Origin: Bradyrhizobium sp. SRS-191
GTDB lineage: Bacteria > Pseudomonadota > Alphaproteobacteria > Rhizobiales > Xanthobacteraceae
Direction: 5' to 3'
NCBI RefSeq assembly: GCF_024586915.1
Contig: NZ_JANBVS010000006.1
Span: 186,001-250,000 of the forward strand
Length of the DNA: 64,000 nucleotides
Numbering within the stretch: position 1 is the first letter of the stretch; every line of letters starts with the position of its first letter. Both the position numbers and the translations under genes were made by a program. Shown here in pieces: positions 1 through 9,804 of the stretch. The notes under the pieces are model-generated. The model saw only the letters and a program-made list of their open reading frames with translations, had not been told where the DNA came from and did no database searches.

Positions 1-2031
1 CAGCAGCGCCGAGCGCAGCCGGTCCTGCTCCATGGTGCGCTTGACCTTGTCCATGTCCTCGACCAGCAGCACGCGCTCGATCGCGAGCGCGCCCTGGTCG
101 ACCAGCGCGTCGAGCAGCCGGCGCTGGTCCGGCGTCAGCAGCGGCCCGGTGCGGTCGTCGTCGATGCCGATGACGCCGATCAGGCCTCGGCCGGTGCGCA
201 TCGGCAGGAACAGGCGCTTGGCGCCGGGCAAGGTGTCGGAGCCGCGGCCGGCGGCGCGATCGTTGGCGAACGCCCAGCTCGCGGCGGCGAGATCGGCATC
301 GTCGAGCTGGTCCTCCGGCGGATAGCCGGCCATCACGACGAGCTTGCCGGCCTGCGGCAGCAGCAGCACGACGCGCACCTTGAGCATGAGCGCGCCTTGA
401 TAGGCCGTCGCCCACAGCACGTCGTCGAGCGTTGCCGTGCCCGCGAGCTTGCGGCTGAAGGCATAGAGCTGCTCGGTGGTGCGGATGCGCAAGGTCGCGG
501 TGTCCGCCTGCGCGCGCACGCGGGCGGCGACGTTCGACACCAGCATCGCGATCAGCATGAAGAAGAAGAACGCCGCGACATTGGTCGGATCGGTGATCGT
601 GAAAGTGTAGAGCGGCGGCAGGAAGAAGAAATTGTAGCAGAGCGAGGAGACGACGCTGGCCAGCAGCGACGGCCCCAGCCCATAGCGCGCGGCCACGCTC
701 ACCACCGCGGTGAGGAACACCAGATCGACGTTCTCGATGCCGAAGAACGGCTGGACGAGCTCGGCCATGCCAAGACCAAGCGACGTGAACAGCAGCGCCA
801 TGGCATAGGGTTTCGGCCGCAGCGGCTCGCTGCGCGGCCGCGTCTGCACGGAGGCCGCCGCCGCCTCCGCCGGCTCCTCGCCCGCGATGACGTGGACGCT
901 GATATTGCCGGCGCGCCGGACGAGATCGTGCACGACCGAGCCCCGGAGAATCTCGAACAGGCGCGAGCGGTGGGACTTGCCGATGACGATCTGGGTGACG
1001 TTGTTGGCCTGCGCGAATCCGATCAGGTCATCGGCGATGCGGCGGCCCACGCCTGGAATCGTCAGCGCCTCGCCGCCCAGCGTCTCGACCAGCCGCAACG
1101 TGTCGGCGAGCCGGTCGCGCTGCTTGTCGGTGAGCTGAAGGTTGCGCCGCGTCTCGATGGTCACCGCCGTCCATGGCGCATGGACGCGATCGGCGAACCG
1201 CTTCGCGTAGCGAACGAGGCTCGCGGCGCGCGGATCCTCGGAGACGCAGACGAGAATGCGCTCGCCGGCGGCCCAGGGGCCGGCGATCGCGTTGGCCTGC
1301 ATGTGGGTGAGCAACTGCTCGTCGACGCGCTCGGCGGTCCGCCGCAGCGCAAGTTCGCGCAACGCGGTCAGATTGCCGGGCGAGAAATAATGCTCCAGCG
1401 CGCGCTCGGCCTGCTTGGGGACATAGACCTTGCCCTCCTTCAGCCGCTGGATCAGGTCATCGGGGGTGAGGTCGATCAGCTCGATCGCGTCGGCGCGGTC
1501 GAAGATCGAATCGGGCACCGTCTCGCGCACCCGGACGTGGGTGATCTGGGCGACGACGTCGTTGAGGCTTTCGATGTGCTGGACGTTGACGGCCGTGTAG
1601 ACGTCGATGCCGTGCGACAGCAGCTCCTCGACGTCGAGATAGCGCTTGGGATGCCGGCTGCCGGCGGCGTTGGTATGGGCGAGCTCGTCGACGATCGCGA
1701 GCTTCGGACGCCGCGCGATCACAGCGTCCAGGTCCATCTCCTCGACGACCTGGTCCTTGTAGGTGATGCGCTTGCGCGGGATGACCTCAAGGCCACGCAC
1801 CAGCGCCTCGGTCTCGATCCGGCCATGGGTCTCGACGAAGCCGACGACGACGTCGAGTCCGGCCTTCATCCGGGCATGCGCGCTCGACAGCATCTCATAG
1901 GTCTTGCCGACGCCGGGGGCGGCGCCGACAAAGATCTTGAGCTTGCCGGCAGGACTGTCCTCCCGCCGGGCTGCTTCGAGCAGGGCTTCCGGCGAGGGAC
2001 GTTGGTCAGGATCGCGGCGTTGGCTGGCCAT
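1..2031 (-). CDS. kdpD: Sensor kinase KdpD, N-terminal 677 residues (cut by window edge)
   Basis: Membrane histidine kinase that senses potassium or turgor stress and activates the KdpE regulator of the kdp operon. The start at 2031 gives MASQRRDPDQ and then the KdpD-domain Walker A motif GAAPGVGKT at residues 36-44. The middle part corresponds to the universal-stress-like domain, followed by a hydrophobic four-helix DUF4118 segment (around residues 400-490) and a GAF-like region. The window ends just before the expected dimerisation/phosphoacceptor domain, so the catalytic half and kdpE lie outside. It follows kdpC by about 80 bp on the same strand, so it is probably cotranscribed with kdpFABC. 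Confidence 0.95.
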   Translation of the reverse strand, partial: MASQRRDPDQRPSPEALLEAARREDSPAGKLKIFVGAAPGVGKTYEMLSSAHARMKAGLDVVVGFVETHGRIETEALVRGLEVIPRKRITYKDQVVEEMDLDAVIARRPKLAIVDELAHTNAAGSRHPKRYLDVEELLSHGIDVYTAVNVQHIESLNDVVAQITHVRVRETVPDSIFDRADAIELIDLTPDDLIQRLKEGKVYVPKQAERALEHYFSPGNLTALRELALRRTAERVDEQLLTHMQANAIAGPWAAGERILVCVSEDPRAASLVRYAKRFADRVHAPWTAVTIETRRNLQLTDKQRDRLADTLRLVETLGGEALTIPGVGRRIADDLIGFAQANNVTQIVIGKSHRSRLFEILRGSVVHDLVRRAGNISVHVIAGEEPAEAAAASVQTRPRSEPLRPKPYAMALLFTSLGLGMAELVQPFFGIENVDLVFLTAVVSVAARYGLGPSLLASVVSSLCYNFFFLPPLYTFTITDPTNVAAFFFFMLIAMLVSNVAARVRAQADTATLRIRTTEQLYAFSRKLAGTATLDDVLWATAYQGALMLKVRVVLLLPQAGKLVVMAGYPPEDQLDDADLAAASWAFANDRAAGRGSDTLPGAKRLFLPMRTGRGLIGVIGIDDDRTGPLLTPDQRRLLDALVDQGALAIERVLLVEDMDKVKRTMEQDRLRSALL

Positions 2032-2109
2032 GCGGCATTATAGACGGAGGTCCCCCGAGGCCAAGATCTCGGTGCTAAGACTTGGACGCAGGGCGACCTC
2101 ACTCGACCG

Positions 2110-2718
2110 TTACTTGGTTGCCGTTGCGGCATCGAGCGCCAGATTGAGCGCAAGCACGTTAACGCGGGGTTCGCCGAGCAGCCCGATCAGCCGCCCTTCC
2201 GTGGCGGTCGCCACCAGCGCTCGCACCCGATCTTCGGCAATGCCGCGCGCCTTGGCGACCCGCGGCACCTGGAACAGCGCCGCCTCCGGCGAGATGTCCG
2301 GATCGAGGCCGCTCGCCGATGATGTCACGAGGTCGACCGGCACTGGCTGCGCGGGGTTCTCGGACCTGAGCTTGTCGACGTCCTCCTTGACGCGATCGGC
2401 CAGCGCCTTGCTGGTCGGGCCGAGATTGGAGCCCGAGGAGTTGGCGGCGTTGTAGGGCGCCGGCACTGTCTTGGGCGCATCGTTCGGATCGGCGGTCGTC
2501 GTCGCCGAGAGCCGGCCGTGGAAATATTTGTCGTCTTTGAACTCCTGGCCGATCAGCGAGGAGCCGATCACCTGGCCGTTGCGGGTGATCAGGCTGCCTT
2601 CGGCCTGTGCCGGGAAGATGCTGCCGGCGACGAGGGTCATGCCGAGCGGATAGATCAGGCCCGTGATGAGCGTCAGCGCGAGCAGCACGAAGATGGCGGG
2701 ACGGATTTCTTTGAGCAT
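2110..2718 (-). CDS. kdpC: Potassium-transporting ATPase subunit C
   Basis: KdpC is the small single-span subunit that assists ATP binding of KdpB in the Kdp high-affinity potassium pump at the inner membrane. The 202-residue protein is normal length for the family. It begins [20 protein letters not shown], with one transmembrane helix at about residues 7-29 and the family-typical GLIYPLGMT just after. The remainder is a soluble domain with the conserved segments GSSLIGQEF and [14 protein letters not shown]. It lies between kdpB and kdpD. The gap to kdpB holds a palindromic repeat, unlike the tight spacing of the other kdp genes. Confidence 0.96.
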   Translation of the reverse strand: MLKEIRPAIFVLLALTLITGLIYPLGMTLVAGSIFPAQAEGSLITRNGQVIGSSLIGQEFKDDKYFHGRLSATTTADPNDAPKTVPAPYNAANSSGSNLGPTSKALADRVKEDVDKLRSENPAQPVPVDLVTSSASGLDPDISPEAALFQVPRVAKARGIAEDRVRALVATATEGRLIGLLGEPRVNVLALNLALDAATATK

Positions 2719-2740
2719 TTTGAGTCTCCTATATCGCTGC

Positions 2741-2822
2741 CGTCATTGCGAGCGAAGCGAAGCAATCCAGGGCTACGTGTGGGACTCTGTATTGCTTCGT
2801 CGCTTCGCCCCTCGCAATGACG
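2741..2822. repeat. 82-bp imperfect palindrome of the type common in Bradyrhizobium
   Basis: The left arm starts CGTCATTGCGAGCGAAGCGA and the right arm ends with its complement (TCGCTTCGCCCCTCGCAATGACG without the wobble bases), so the element folds into a long hairpin. Short arms of this sequence (CGTCATTGCGAG ... CTCGCAATGACG) are familiar to me as a high-copy intergenic repeat in Bradyrhizobium genomes. It sits inside the operon between kdpB and kdpC. The transcript would therefore carry a stable stem-loop there, which could act as an mRNA stability or attenuation element. Confidence 0.8.
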
Positions 2823-2834
2823 GCGGTTGATGGT

Positions 2835-4955
<2,121 letters not shown>

Positions 4956-4971
4956 GGAGATTGCTCCGAGA

Positions 4972-6675
4972 TCAGAACACGGTGCCGGCGGTCATCGCGA
5001 GATGCTCGACGATCGGACCGAGAGCGAGTGCGGGAAAGAAGGTGAGGCCGCCGATGATCAGGATGACGCCGACGACGAGGCCGACAAACAGGCCGCCGGT
5101 GGTCGGCAGAGTGCCGGCCGATGGCGGGATCGACTTCTTCTCGGCGAGTGAGCCGGCGATGGCCATCGCCGGGACGATCATGAAGAAGCGGCCGACGAAC
5201 ATCGATGACGCGAGCGTCAGGTTATAGAAGAAGGTGTTGCCGGTGAGGCCGCCGAAGGCCGAGCCGTTGTTGGCGGTCGCCGAGGTGAAGGCGTAGAGCA
5301 CCTCGGTAAAGCCATGCGGTCCGGCATTGGCCATCGAGGCCACCGCCTGTGGCAGCACCACGGCGACCGCTGTCCAGCCGAGATACATCAGCGGCAGCAC
5401 CAGGATTGCCAGCATCGCCATCTTGACCTCGCGGGCCTCGATCTTCTTGCCGACATATTCCGGCGTGCGCCCGACCATCAGGCCGGCGACGAAGATCGCG
5501 AGCACGACGAACAGCAGCATGCCGTAGAGGCCGGCGCCGACGCCGCCGACGATGATCTCGCCGAGCTGCATGTTGATCAGCGGGATCATGCCGCCCAGCG
5601 CAGTGAAGCTGTCATGCATCGCGTTGACCGCGCCGCAGGAGGCGGCCGTGGTGATCACGGCGAACAGAGAGGATGCGACGATGCCGAAGCGGACCTCCTT
5701 GCCCTCCATGTTGCCGCCGGTCAGCCCGAGCGCGTTCAGCACATGGCTGCCGCTGGCCTCGGCCCAATAGGTGATGCCGACGCCGGCGATGAACAGCACG
5801 CCCATCACGGCGAGGATCGCCCAGCCCTGGCGCTGGTTGCCGACCATGCGGCCGAACACGTTGGTGAGCGCGGCGCCGAGCGCGAAGATCGAGATCATCT
5901 GGATGAAGTTCGACAGCGCCGTCGGATTCTCGAACGGATGCGCGGCATTGGCGTTGAAGAAGCCGCCGCCATTGGTGCCGAGCATCTTGATCGCGACCTG
6001 CGACGCCACTGGCCCGACCGCGATGGTCTGCTTGGCGCCTTCGAGCGTCGTCGCCTCGACATAGGGCCCCAGCGTCTGCGGGATGCCCTGCCAGACCAGG
6101 AACAGCGTGTAGACGATGCACAGCGGCAGCAGGATGTAGAGCGTGCAGCGTGTCACATCCACCCAGAAGTTACCGACGGTGCGCGCGGACGCACGCGAGA
6201 AGCCGCGGATCAGCGCGATCGCGAGCACGATGCCGGTGGCGGCCGAGAGGAAGTTCTGATGCGTCAGGCCGAGCATCTGGACGAGATAGGAGATGGTGCT
6301 CTCGCCGCCGTAGTTCTGCCAATTGGTGTTGGTGAGGAAGCTGATCGCGGTGTTGAACGACAAGTCTTCCGCGACCGCGGACTGGCCAGCAGGATTGAAT
6401 GGCAGCAGGGCCTGCAGCCGCATCACGCCGTAGATGATCAGGAAGCCGCCGACATGGAACAGCAGCATCGCGACCGTATAGGTCAGCCAATGCTGCTCGC
6501 GCTTCTCGTCAACGCCGCCGATCCAGTAGATGGCGGCCTCGACCGGGCGCAGCGCCGGCGAAAGAAAGGTGCGCTCGCCATTGAAGACGCGCGTCATGTA
6601 CCAGCCGAGCGGCTTGGCGAGCGCGACGACGACGGCGCAGAAAAGCAGGATCTGAATCCAGCCGATCACGGTCAT
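4972..6675 (-). CDS. kdpA: Potassium-transporting ATPase subunit A
   Basis: This is the potassium-binding channel-like subunit of the Kdp pump. The 567-residue protein has many transmembrane helices and four pore loops. The recognisable filter segments are [31 protein letters not shown], the loop around [13 protein letters not shown], and [11 protein letters not shown]. Length and motif order match KdpA. It is followed 17 bp later by kdpB and preceded by the tiny kdpF, the normal operon order. Confidence 0.97.
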   Translation of the reverse strand: MTVIGWIQILLFCAVVVALAKPLGWYMTRVFNGERTFLSPALRPVEAAIYWIGGVDEKREQHWLTYTVAMLLFHVGGFLIIYGVMRLQALLPFNPAGQSAVAEDLSFNTAISFLTNTNWQNYGGESTISYLVQMLGLTHQNFLSAATGIVLAIALIRGFSRASARTVGNFWVDVTRCTLYILLPLCIVYTLFLVWQGIPQTLGPYVEATTLEGAKQTIAVGPVASQVAIKMLGTNGGGFFNANAAHPFENPTALSNFIQMISIFALGAALTNVFGRMVGNQRQGWAILAVMGVLFIAGVGITYWAEASGSHVLNALGLTGGNMEGKEVRFGIVASSLFAVITTAASCGAVNAMHDSFTALGGMIPLINMQLGEIIVGGVGAGLYGMLLFVVLAIFVAGLMVGRTPEYVGKKIEAREVKMAMLAILVLPLMYLGWTAVAVVLPQAVASMANAGPHGFTEVLYAFTSATANNGSAFGGLTGNTFFYNLTLASSMFVGRFFMIVPAMAIAGSLAEKKSIPPSAGTLPTTGGLFVGLVVGVILIIGGLTFFPALALGPIVEHLAMTAGTVF

Positions 6676-6708
6676 GGGGATTGTCCTTGAAGGTGCCGAT
6701 GCCGGTGG

Positions 6709-6798
6709 TCAGAACCGCTCGGGCCGCAGCAGCGCGTAGGTGAGGTAGATCAGGAGGCCGAGCGACACGGCGCCGGCGAGCGAGTAGTCGAAGATCAT
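6709..6798 (-). CDS. kdpF: KdpF, 29-residue membrane peptide
   Basis: The translation is MIFDYSLAGAVSLGLLIYLT followed by YALLRPERF. This is a single transmembrane helix with the short charged C-terminus ending LxRPExF that is typical of KdpF, the peptide that stabilises the KdpABC complex. It ends 33 bp before kdpA, and the small size and position leave little doubt. Confidence 0.93.
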   Translation of the reverse strand: MIFDYSLAGAVSLGLLIYLTYALLRPERF

Positions 6799-6807
6799 CG
6801 TCGTCTC

Positions 6808-6891
6808 CTAGAGCCGCTCGCAGGCATAGGTGTAGCCGATCGCCAGGGCGAAGAGGCCGGCGCCCAGCGCCAGCATCAGAAGGTCAAGCAT
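6808..6891 (-). CDS. 27-residue membrane peptide leading the kdp operon
   Basis: The reading frame MLDLLMLALGAGLFALAIGY followed by TYACERL encodes one hydrophobic helix and a short polar tail. It lies 9 bp upstream of kdpF on the same strand. It resembles KdpF in size and architecture but has a different sequence, so the operon seems to start with two mini-proteins. I recall similar short ORFs before kdpF in other alphaproteobacteria, but no function is known to me. The alternative is that this is a leader peptide with only a translational role. Confidence 0.6.
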   Translation of the reverse strand: MLDLLMLALGAGLFALAIGYTYACERL

Positions 6892-7237
6892 GATGTGCTC
6901 CTCATGCGCGCGAGAGGCGCGCAGCCGTGGAACGGCCGGGAGCGTGCAGTGGCCGCCGCGGTTCGTTCCACGGTCCCAGATGGCATCGGACCTCATAGGT
7001 TTTCGAGACAGCGCCGGCGGCAGAGTTATAGGAATCTCATAAAGACGGCGGGTCTGCCCGCCCCGAAAAGGGTCAGCTGCGGCCGGGGCCGTAGAGGAGC
7101 CCCCATCGCGGCATCGCGCCTTTATGCGACGCTTATTTCTTCCCTCCCCTCGCCATCTCGCATTCCTACGGCCTGAAGCGCCAGATTGGACGATGCGGCT
7201 CCAACCGGGCCGCCGCTCACTGACGACGGATCCTCAC
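6892..7237. other. Divergent intergenic region upstream of kdp
   Basis: This 346-bp stretch separates the minus-strand kdp operon from the plus-strand unknown genes. It should hold the kdp promoter and KdpE operator. An AT-richer segment at about 7023-7048 is the most promoter-like part. I cannot assign the operator with confidence, and I see no credible gene in it. Confidence 0.5.
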
Positions 7238-7681
7238 ATGCCAGTCACCATGACACTGGATTTCACAGACCTTCCGCAGACGACCCAGGACTGGTCCGCG
7301 CTATCGGCCGACTTGTTGGGCGGAGACGAGGACGTCTCGCCGCTGTCGGCGCGGGCACGGCGCCGGGGACGGATCGACCGGATGATGCAGGCCGGAGCCC
7401 GGATCGATGCCGCGCTCGAGCTCATCGCGCTGCGGTTGCCGCACTGGGCGCTGCGTCGCCTGGCCTATGATGACGGCGAGTGGCACTGCGCGCTGTCGCA
7501 CCGGCGCGAGCTGCCCGACTGGCTCGATCAATGCGCCGAGGCCAGGCACGCCGACCTCGCGCTTGCCATCCTCCACGCCGCTGTCGAGGCGCGCCGCCTG
7601 GAGCCGAGCCTGGCCGCGTCGTCGGGACAGGGCTCCCCCGAGCCGGCGCTCACGCAGCTGCTCTGCTGCGACAATTTCTGA
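7238..7681 (+). CDS. Hypothetical protein, 147 residues
   Basis: I do not recognise this protein. The frame from ATG 7238 (MPVTMTLDFTDLPQTTQDWS) is soluble, with no signal peptide or membrane helix. It is rich in Arg and Ala and has an amphipathic middle (AALELIALRLPHWALRRLAY) and a C-terminus ending CCDNF. A second ATG at 7250 is possible. It is followed 19 bp later by a small membrane protein gene and then by a further small unknown gene, all on the plus strand, so these may form one transcript. Codon usage looks native (high GC at third positions). Confidence 0.55.
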   Translation: MPVTMTLDFTDLPQTTQDWSALSADLLGGDEDVSPLSARARRRGRIDRMMQAGARIDAALELIALRLPHWALRRLAYDDGEWHCALSHRRELPDWLDQCAEARHADLALAILHAAVEARRLEPSLAASSGQGSPEPALTQLLCCDNF

Positions 7682-7700
7682 ACTGACGAAGCGTGCGACG

Positions 7701-7985
7701 ATGATCCTCTCGGCAGACAAACCCGTGGAGCTGTCCACGGCCCGCGTCCTGCTTCGTTTCGGGATGCGAGCGGCGGTCCTCGCTCTGTTCGCGACCTTCG
7801 GCGGCGCCGGCTTCACGCGCAGCCTCGCTGCCCTGCTCTGGATGACCGTCATCCTCTGTGCCGTGCTGGCCACCCTGCGGCGCGAACGCGTCTTCTCCGC
7901 CGGGCTCAATCATTGGGACGAGATGACCGGCTATCTCGCGCTGTATTGCGGCGTCATGGCGCTCAATCATCTCGTGGACGCGTAG
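7701..7985 (+). CDS. Small membrane protein of unknown function, 94 residues
   Basis: The frame begins at ATG 7701 (MILSADKPVELSTARVLLRF) and has two to three hydrophobic segments: AVLALFATFGGAGF, LAALLWMTVILCAVLATL, and a weaker one near the C-terminus (GYLALYCGVMALNHLV). No family is recognised. It lies 19 bp after the preceding unknown gene. Confidence 0.5.
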   Translation: MILSADKPVELSTARVLLRFGMRAAVLALFATFGGAGFTRSLAALLWMTVILCAVLATLRRERVFSAGLNHWDEMTGYLALYCGVMALNHLVDA

Positions 7986-8122
7986 TCCGCCGCCGCATAC
8001 GCCGCGCCTATGACGTGGCACGCGCACCCGCCTCGATTTCCTATCTGCCCACCGCGATAGTCGATCAACGACCGCACCATGACCTCATCGCGGTGCGGAC
8101 GTGAAATGGAAGGACCATCACC

Positions 8123-8392
8123 ATGAAGCTCGTCGAACCTCCCTCGCTGGACAAATCAGCAGCCGCGCTCGTCTTCATCGGCCGCAATGGCCGCGGCCAA
8201 TGGGTCGCCCAGGAGCAGAACGGCCTCTATGGCGGCCTGTTCGTCAGCCGCGCGGAAGCGATGAAATATGCGCTGTTCGAGAACGGCCATCACCCCGAGA
8301 CCATCGTCGAGCTGTCGCGCAGCATCGAACTCGACACCGAGGGACGCCTCGCCCCCATCGGCCTGCTCTACGGCAAGCGGCCGGCCGCATGA
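8123..8392 (+). CDS. Hypothetical soluble protein, 89 residues
   Basis: The frame begins MKLVEPPSLDKSAAALVFIG and continues with GRNGRGQWVAQEQNGLYGGL and SRAEAMKYALFENGHHPETI. The pattern (a short protein with a glycine-rich strand and one helix beginning AEAMKYALFENG) is one I have seen among small conserved rhizobial hypotheticals. I know no function. A GAAGGA ribosome-binding site precedes ATG 8123. Its stop overlaps the start of the DapA-like gene (ATGA), so the two are translationally coupled. Confidence 0.65.
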   Translation: MKLVEPPSLDKSAAALVFIGRNGRGQWVAQEQNGLYGGLFVSRAEAMKYALFENGHHPETIVELSRSIELDTEGRLAPIGLLYGKRPAA

Positions 8393-9342
8393 GCCGCACC
8401 TCCCCTACGCGGCGCGAGCCTGCGACACGCTGGCTCGCCGGCACCATCGCCGATATTCCGACGCCGTTCGATCGCAGCGGCGGGCTCGACATCAGCGCGC
8501 TCACCAGACTCTGCGCACGCCAGATCGAGGCGGGCGCAAGCGCGATCCTGGTCTGTGAGGCGGCCGGCGAAGCATCCACGCTGACGGCGGCGGAACGCGA
8601 GGCCGTCATTCGCGCGGCGGTCGCCGCGGCCTGCAATCGGGTTTTCGTCATCGCCGGCGCAGGATCAAATTCGACGCTGCAGGCAGTGCAGAACACACGG
8701 CAGGCGGCAGCCGCGGGCGCCGACGCGGTAATGTCGGTGGTCCCCTACTACAACAGGCCGACCGCGGAGGGCATCTACGCGCATTTCCGGGCGGTCGGGG
8801 ATGCAACTGCGCTGCCGCTCATCCTGCATGACTGCCCGTCGCGGACAGGGCGGACGCTGCCTGACGAGATCCTGATCCGGCTGGCGCGATGGGCGCAATT
8901 CGGCGGCCTGCGCGACGCCGCCGGCGATGTCGCGCGCGTCGTTCGCCTGCGCTCACTGGTGCCGCCGGGCTTCCGCCTGCTGGCGGGCGATGACGCGGCG
9001 GCCGTGCCGTTTGCGGCAGCGGGCGGTGACGGCTGGTTCTCACTGGTGGCCAATGTCGCTCCGCATCTTTGCAGCGCGGTGCTCACCGCCTGTCAGTGCG
9101 GACGCTGGCCCGCCGGACGACGCCTGCACCGCCGGTTGCTGCCGCTGATCGAGCTGTTCGACCGCGATGCGCCCGCGGCCTTGAAATATGCCTTGAGTCT
9201 GCAGGGCCTCGCCGCAGCCGATGTCCGCCTGCCGCTGACAGAGCTGGACCCGGCTGCGAAGGCGGCGGTGGCGCGAGCCGTAGCCCAGATCGGCACGGCG
9301 CCGTCCAGATCCGTTGCGAGACCGAGCCATCCGCTGCTCTGA
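8389..9342 (+). CDS. DapA/DHDPS-family protein lacking the Schiff-base lysine
   Basis: This 317-residue protein has the fold signature of the dihydrodipicolinate synthase / N-acetylneuraminate lyase family. Features include ADIPTPFD near the N-terminus, a degenerate GTTGE-like segment (VCEAAGEASTLT, residues 55-66), the tyrosine motif VPYYNRPT (Tyr120/121) and HDCPSRTG (Arg152). At the place of the catalytic lysine (family pattern G-[IL]-K-[DE]) it has GGLRDAAGD, with Arg175 instead. It may therefore not be a classical aldolase or lyase. The start overlaps the previous stop. It should not be annotated as dapA on similarity alone. Confidence 0.85.
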   Translation: MSRTSPTRREPATRWLAGTIADIPTPFDRSGGLDISALTRLCARQIEAGASAILVCEAAGEASTLTAAEREAVIRAAVAAACNRVFVIAGAGSNSTLQAVQNTRQAAAAGADAVMSVVPYYNRPTAEGIYAHFRAVGDATALPLILHDCPSRTGRTLPDEILIRLARWAQFGGLRDAAGDVARVVRLRSLVPPGFRLLAGDDAAAVPFAAAGGDGWFSLVANVAPHLCSAVLTACQCGRWPAGRRLHRRLLPLIELFDRDAPAALKYALSLQGLAAADVRLPLTELDPAAKAAVARAVAQIGTAPSRSVARPSHPLL

Positions 9343-9381
9343 GACCAAAGGGCCGGAATCTCCGATTTGGCGGCCGGAGCC

Positions 9382-9633
9382 TCAGAAGTCCCATTTGTCG
9401 CGAAGGATCAACGGCACTTGCGGCCGGCGAGAGATATCAGCCTCGATGCGGGCGACGGAGCTGCGGCGCAGGAGCAGCTCGTTGCGCAGGCGTCGGAGCT
9501 TGGCTGCGGCGACCGCCGCATGGATGGCCCTGAAGGGCTTGCGCAGCATTCTGCCCAGGCGCGACAGCCGGGGCGCCCAGATGATTTCAGCGCCGCGGAT
9601 GTCGCGAAACAGCGTGACCGAGTTCATGTCCAT
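9382..9633 (-). CDS. Small basic protein, 83 residues, unknown
   Basis: The frame from ATG 9633 (MDMNSVTLFRDIRGAEIIWA) is very basic, with Arg-rich helices such as AKLRRLRNELLLRRSS and a C-terminus ending LILRDKWDF. It has no signal or membrane segment. The character (short, basic, one amphipathic helix) recalls DUF1127-like rhizobial proteins, but the diagnostic motif is absent. Tail-to-tail with the DapA-like gene. Confidence 0.5.
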   Translation of the reverse strand: MDMNSVTLFRDIRGAEIIWAPRLSRLGRMLRKPFRAIHAAVAAAKLRRLRNELLLRRSSVARIEADISRRPQVPLILRDKWDF

Positions 9634-9757
9634 TCTCCGCAAGGACCGCCGGCACGAAATCTGGCCGGCGAAGCGGAGGATGGAGCCCCTCAGCGTAGGA
9701 ATGCGAGACGGGCCGAAGTCGTCACTTATAGAAGAAGCATAAGCGCGCAAACGAAAC

Positions 9758-9780
9758 GGGGCGGCCGAACAGGCCGCCCC
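9758..9780 (-). terminator. Rho-independent-type hairpin after the oxalate/formate antiporter gene
   Basis: A perfect 9-bp stem (GGGGCGGCC / GGCCGCCCC) with loop GAACA lies 25 bp downstream of the minus-strand MFS gene. On that strand it is followed by the U-rich tract GTTTCGTTTG. Confidence 0.75.
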
Positions 9781-9804
9781 GCGTACTCAGATCCGATGCT
9801 CGGA

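Noticed and set aside
397..2043. Long plus-strand reading frame opposite kdpD
   Set aside because: It is antisense to a clear KdpD sequence, has Arg/Asp-rich low-complexity translation and no recognisable motif. Several similar antisense frames (for example opposite kdpB, kdpA and the histidine kinase) are caused by high GC.
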